From Winogradskyella sp. (GTDB lineage Bacteria > Bacteroidota > Bacteroidia > Flavobacteriales > Flavobacteriaceae), in contig NZ_JANQOM010000050.1 in assembly GCF_028289625.1 (NCBI RefSeq), forward strand, positions 1 through 64,000: DNA of 64,000 bases. Direction: 5' to 3'. Every line of letters begins with the position of its first letter. Within the stretch, counting starts at the first letter, position 1. The translations under genes and the position numbers were made by a program. The notes beneath the pieces are model-generated. The model did no database searches. It was not told the origin of the DNA and saw nothing but the letters and a program-made list of their open reading frames with translations. Below are positions 60,808 to 64,000 of this stretch, piece after piece.

Positions 60808-63800
60808 ATGAAGTCATTCACCATCCTAGCAGCGTTACTGTTGTCATTTTTCACTTTAAATTTAGAATCGCAAAACTTTCAAGAATCTGATTACGATGCC
60901 TTGGAGTATCGTCTTCTTGGACCATTTAGAGGAGGACGTAGTGCAGCTGTAACAGGTGTGCCAAATCAACCTAACTTATACTATTTTGGTTCAACAGGTG
61001 GTGGTATTTGGAAAACTACCAATGGTGGCCGCCAATGGGAAAATATATCTGATGGCTATTTTGGTGGTAGTATAGGAGCTATTGCAGTGTCTAAGAGCGA
61101 TCCGAATGTGATTTATGTAGGTGGTGGAGAAAAGACCGTAAGAGGGAATGTGTCTTCAGGTTATGGAATTTGGAAGAGTGTTGATGCAGGGAAAACTTGG
61201 ACGGTTTTAGGCTTACCAAAATCAAGACATGTACCGCGAATAGCTATTCACCCTACCAATCTTAATATTGTTTATGCTGGTGTTTTAGGTAATATTTATA
61301 AACCAACCCAAGAACGAGGAGTCTATAAAAGCACCGATGGTGGTAAGACCTGGAAAAAGACCTTATTTTCTAATGAGCATGCTGGTGTCGTTGATTTAAT
61401 TATGGACCCAAAAAACCCAAGAATTCTTTATGCATCGACTTGGCGTGTACAACGCACACCATATAGCTTAAGTTCTGGAGGTGAAGGTTCGGCACTTTGG
61501 AAAAGTACAGACAGTGGTGAGACCTGGACCGAGATTTCGACCAAAAAAGGATTTCCTGAAGGAATTTTAGGAATTATTGGTGTTACGGTGTCTCCCGTTA
61601 ATAACCAACGTATATGGGCTATAGTTGAGAATAAGGATAAAGGAGGTTTGTACAGGAGCGAAGATGGTGGTGAAACATGGACACAAGTTAATAGCGAACG
61701 AAAATTGAGACAACGTGCTTGGTATTACACACGTGTCTATGCGGATACGGAAGACGTTAATACCGTTTATGTTTTAAATGTACGGTATCACAAAAGCACG
61801 GATGGAGGAAAAACATTCAGCACCTATAATGCACCACATGGTGATCATCACGATTTGTGGATTGCCCCAGAAAATCCACATCGCATGATTATAGGGGATG
61901 ATGGAGGTGCACAGGTCACTTACGATGGAGGTGAAACATGGAGCACGTATTACAACCAACCAACGTCCCAATTTTATCGTGTCACGACAGATAATGCATT
62001 TCCCTACCGAATTTATGCGGCACAACAGGATAATTCAACGATTAGGATTCCGCATCGAACAGATGGCTGGTCTATCGGCGAAGATGATTGGGAAAGCACC
62101 GCTGGTGGTGAATCGGCACATATCGCTATTGACCCTGAAGATAATGATATTGTTTATGGCGGAAGTTATGATGGATTCTTAACACGGGTTAATCATAAAA
62201 CCGGAACGGTTAGAGCCATCAATGTCTGGCCAGATAACCCTATGGGTCATGGTGCAGAAGGTATGAAGTATCGTTTTCAATGGAATTTCCCGATAATATT
62301 TTCTAAACACAATCCAAATCGCTTATATACCTTTTCGCAGCATGTTCATGTGACTGAAAATGAGGGCCAATCTTGGGATATTATTAGTCCTGATTTAACA
62401 CGTAACGACCCTGAAAAATTAAAATCCTCAGGTGGGCCGATTACTCAAGATAACACGTCGGTAGAATATTACTGTACTATTTTTGCAGCGCAGGAATCGC
62501 CACTGAGGGAAGGCTTGCTTTGGGTTGGAAGTGATGACGGTTTAATTCATGTTACTCAAGATAGTGGTAAAACATGGGATAATGTCACGCCTAAAGGCAT
62601 GCCAGAATGGATGATGATTAATAGTATAGAACCAAGCGCTTTTGATGCTGGGACCTGCTATGTTGCAGGAACCAAATATAAGACGGGTGACTTTGCACCT
62701 TATTTATATAAAACAACAGATTATGGTAAGACTTGGAAGAAGATTACCAATGGTATTAATGCAGAACATTTTACCAGAGCTTTAAGGGAAGATCCAAAGC
62801 GTAAAGGTTTACTATATGCTGGTACGGAAACAGGTATGTATATCTCCTTTAATGATGGTAAAGACTGGAAACCATTCCAATTGAATTTACCAATCGTTCC
62901 GATTACGGATTTAACGATTAAGGATAATAACCTGATTGTGGCCACCCAAGGACGAAGTCTTTGGATTATTGATGATTTAACGGTTATTCATCAGTTGTAT
63001 GATGCCGATTTAAGTAAAAATCTACTGTTCAAGCCTAAGGATACTTATAGAATGCGAGGAGGAAGTAGAAAAGGAAGTAAAACCACAGGAACCAATCATC
63101 CTAATGGTGTCATTACCTATTTTAATTTGAAAGATTATAAAGAAGACGATAAAGTATCGCTAACTTATTTTGATACTAAAGGTGATACCATAAAAACATT
63201 TTCAACAAGCGATAAAAAGAACAAACTCACGGTAAAAAAAGGAGCGAATCAATTTGTTTGGAATATGACCTACGATGGTGCAGAACGTTTGAAAGGGATG
63301 ATACTGTGGTGGGCCAGTTTGGATGGCCCTAGAGCCATTCCTGGTCAATATAAAGTGAGTTTAAATGTGAATGACGAAGAGCAATCGCGAGCATTTACCA
63401 TTTTAGCAGACCCTAGAGCAGAAAGTTCATTAGCTGATATGCAAAAACAGTTTGAATTTATTAAGAGCGTCAATAAAACGATGGATGAAGCCCATAAATC
63501 CATCAAGAAAATCAGAAAAATAAACACACAACTCGGCGCTTTTCAAAAGCAATATAAAGATGATGAAAACGTAAAAGATTTAGTAGAGAAGGCAAAGGTT
63601 TTAGAAGAGCAATTATCCAATATTGAAAAAGAACTCTACCAAACCAAAAATAGAAGCGGTCAAGACCCATTAAATTTCCCAATTAGGCTAACCAATAAGT
63701 TGGGCCATTTAAATTCTTTGGTCCGCATGGGTGACTTTGCACCAACAGCACAGGATATTGCCGTTAAGAATGAATTAACAGGGAAGATTGAAAAGCAGCT

Positions 63801-63894
63801 TTCGGCATTCAATACCATTTTAAATGATGAGGTGAAAGCCTTTAATGCCGCATTTAATACAAAGCAATTGAATTATTTATTTGTTGAGGATTAA
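60808..63894 (+). CDS. Secreted VPS10/sortilin-like BNR-repeat protein
   Basis: 1028 residues. Signal peptide ~1-21 (ending NLESQNF). A long series of BNR/Asp-box motifs follows (S-x-D-x-G-x-T-W; for example SVDAGKTW, STDGGKTW, SEDGGETW, SYDGFLT, SQDSGKTW-like) making one or two beta-propellers over ~30-700. A beta sandwich and a helical C-terminal segment (~880-1028) follow. Such proteins are annotated as glycosyl hydrolases or VPS10-domain proteins; no catalytic residue is evident. The hemJ ATG overlaps its stop by one base. Confidence 0.82.
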   Translation: MKSFTILAALLLSFFTLNLESQNFQESDYDALEYRLLGPFRGGRSAAVTGVPNQPNLYYFGSTGGGIWKTTNGGRQWENISDGYFGGSIGAIAVSKSDPNVIYVGGGEKTVRGNVSSGYGIWKSVDAGKTWTVLGLPKSRHVPRIAIHPTNLNIVYAGVLGNIYKPTQERGVYKSTDGGKTWKKTLFSNEHAGVVDLIMDPKNPRILYASTWRVQRTPYSLSSGGEGSALWKSTDSGETWTEISTKKGFPEGILGIIGVTVSPVNNQRIWAIVENKDKGGLYRSEDGGETWTQVNSERKLRQRAWYYTRVYADTEDVNTVYVLNVRYHKSTDGGKTFSTYNAPHGDHHDLWIAPENPHRMIIGDDGGAQVTYDGGETWSTYYNQPTSQFYRVTTDNAFPYRIYAAQQDNSTIRIPHRTDGWSIGEDDWESTAGGESAHIAIDPEDNDIVYGGSYDGFLTRVNHKTGTVRAINVWPDNPMGHGAEGMKYRFQWNFPIIFSKHNPNRLYTFSQHVHVTENEGQSWDIISPDLTRNDPEKLKSSGGPITQDNTSVEYYCTIFAAQESPLREGLLWVGSDDGLIHVTQDSGKTWDNVTPKGMPEWMMINSIEPSAFDAGTCYVAGTKYKTGDFAPYLYKTTDYGKTWKKITNGINAEHFTRALREDPKRKGLLYAGTETGMYISFNDGKDWKPFQLNLPIVPITDLTIKDNNLIVATQGRSLWIIDDLTVIHQLYDADLSKNLLFKPKDTYRMRGGSRKGSKTTGTNHPNGVITYFNLKDYKEDDKVSLTYFDTKGDTIKTFSTSDKKNKLTVKKGANQFVWNMTYDGAERLKGMILWWASLDGPRAIPGQYKVSLNVNDEEQSRAFTILADPRAESSLADMQKQFEFIKSVNKTMDEAHKSIKKIRKINTQLGAFQKQYKDDENVKDLVEKAKVLEEQLSNIEKELYQTKNRSGQDPLNFPIRLTNKLGHLNSLVRMGDFAPTAQDIAVKNELTGKIEKQLSAFNTILNDEVKAFNAAFNTKQLNYLFVED

Positions 63895-64000
63895 TGGAAT
63901 ACAACTATATAAAATCACTTCATCTCATTTTTGTCATCACCTGGTTTGCTGGTTTGTTTTACATTCCAAGATTATTTGTCTATCAAATTGAGGCTTTCCA
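63894..64000 (+). CDS. hemJ: Protoporphyrinogen IX oxidase HemJ (5' part; runs past the window end)
   Basis: The frame opens at ATG 63894 (MEYNYIKSLHLIFVITW) and continues F-A-G-L-F-Y-I-P-R-L-F-V-Y, matching the HemJ/UPF0093 family, a membrane protein with heme that oxidises protoporphyrinogen IX to protoporphyrin IX. The His in S-L-H and the W-F-A-G-L-F motif are conserved. Only ~35 residues are visible. It overlaps the BNR-protein stop by one base and completes the heme set with hemH in the same region. Confidence 0.8.
   Translation, partial: MEYNYIKSLHLIFVITWFAGLFYIPRLFVYQIEAF

Noticed and set aside
1-64000. CRISPR arrays, prophage, insertion sequences, toxin-antitoxin pairs
   Set aside because: No regularly spaced repeats, phage structural genes, transposases or recognisable toxin-antitoxin pairs were seen.

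Overview
The window reads as chromosomal DNA of a marine-type Flavobacteriaceae (Bacteroidota). The sequence is AT-rich. It carries the gliding/secretion lipoprotein GldH, a protein with a type IX secretion (T9SS) sorting tail, and flavobacterial arrangements such as ricT-gldH-pbp1A. Promoters of the Bacteroidota type (TTG, about 16-22 bp, TAnnTTTG) recur upstream of genes. Genus cannot be fixed from the sequence. I see no tRNA, rRNA, CRISPR array, transposase or prophage; almost every gene is intact.

Layout. 1-4.2 kb: envelope operon (nucleotidyltransferase, TPR protein, DUF4292 lipoprotein, EnvC-like protein). 4.3-10.4 kb: a membrane-bound TPR/HTH regulator followed by a secreted beta-helix protein and a large T9SS-exported lipase-like protein. 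10.6-15.1 kb: thioesterase, HU/SPOR protein, dprA, trpS, acyltransferase. 15.2-18.9 kb: ECF sigma factor with its anti-sigma-like partner, a lipoprotein, recA. 19.2-22.9 kb: an operon joining O2-dependent (TrhO) and probable O2-independent (U32/TrhP-like) tRNA wobble-uridine hydroxylases with a ferredoxin and a radical SAM protein. 23-28.5 kb: ricT, gldH, pbp1A, then a two-subunit CoA-transferase. 28.8-39.6 kb: minus-strand run of GH3 glucosidase, dual ABC ATPase, DEDD exonuclease, S41 protease, beta-lactamase-like hydrolase, DUF4442, ogt, CNNM transporter and lipoprotein. 39.8-42.8 kb: a two-component system flanked by two matching regulated promoters. 43-64 kb: scattered heme biosynthesis genes (hemB, hemF, hemE, hemCD, hemA, hemH, hemJ) with an SF2 helicase carrying membrane segments, an AraC regulator, a 1176-residue TraB-family protein, a MATE exporter and a VPS10/BNR protein.

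The strongest unexplained signal is at 40.36-42.82 kb. Two promoters on the minus strand, 2.4 kb apart, share an identical 18-bp operator made of GGTTAA direct repeats with an 11-bp period, an identical 14-bp segment that includes the -33 TTG, and the same spacings throughout. One drives an exported protein of unknown function just downstream of the response regulator gene. The other drives a 28-codon ORF and a 17-bp hairpin directly in front of the histidine kinase. This looks like an autoregulated two-component module with a leader ORF.

A second theme is short palindromic repeats of the kind scattered in flavobacterial genomes. They lie between genes (10.5 kb, 50.5 kb) and also, in frame, inside dprA and at the N-terminus of hemE.
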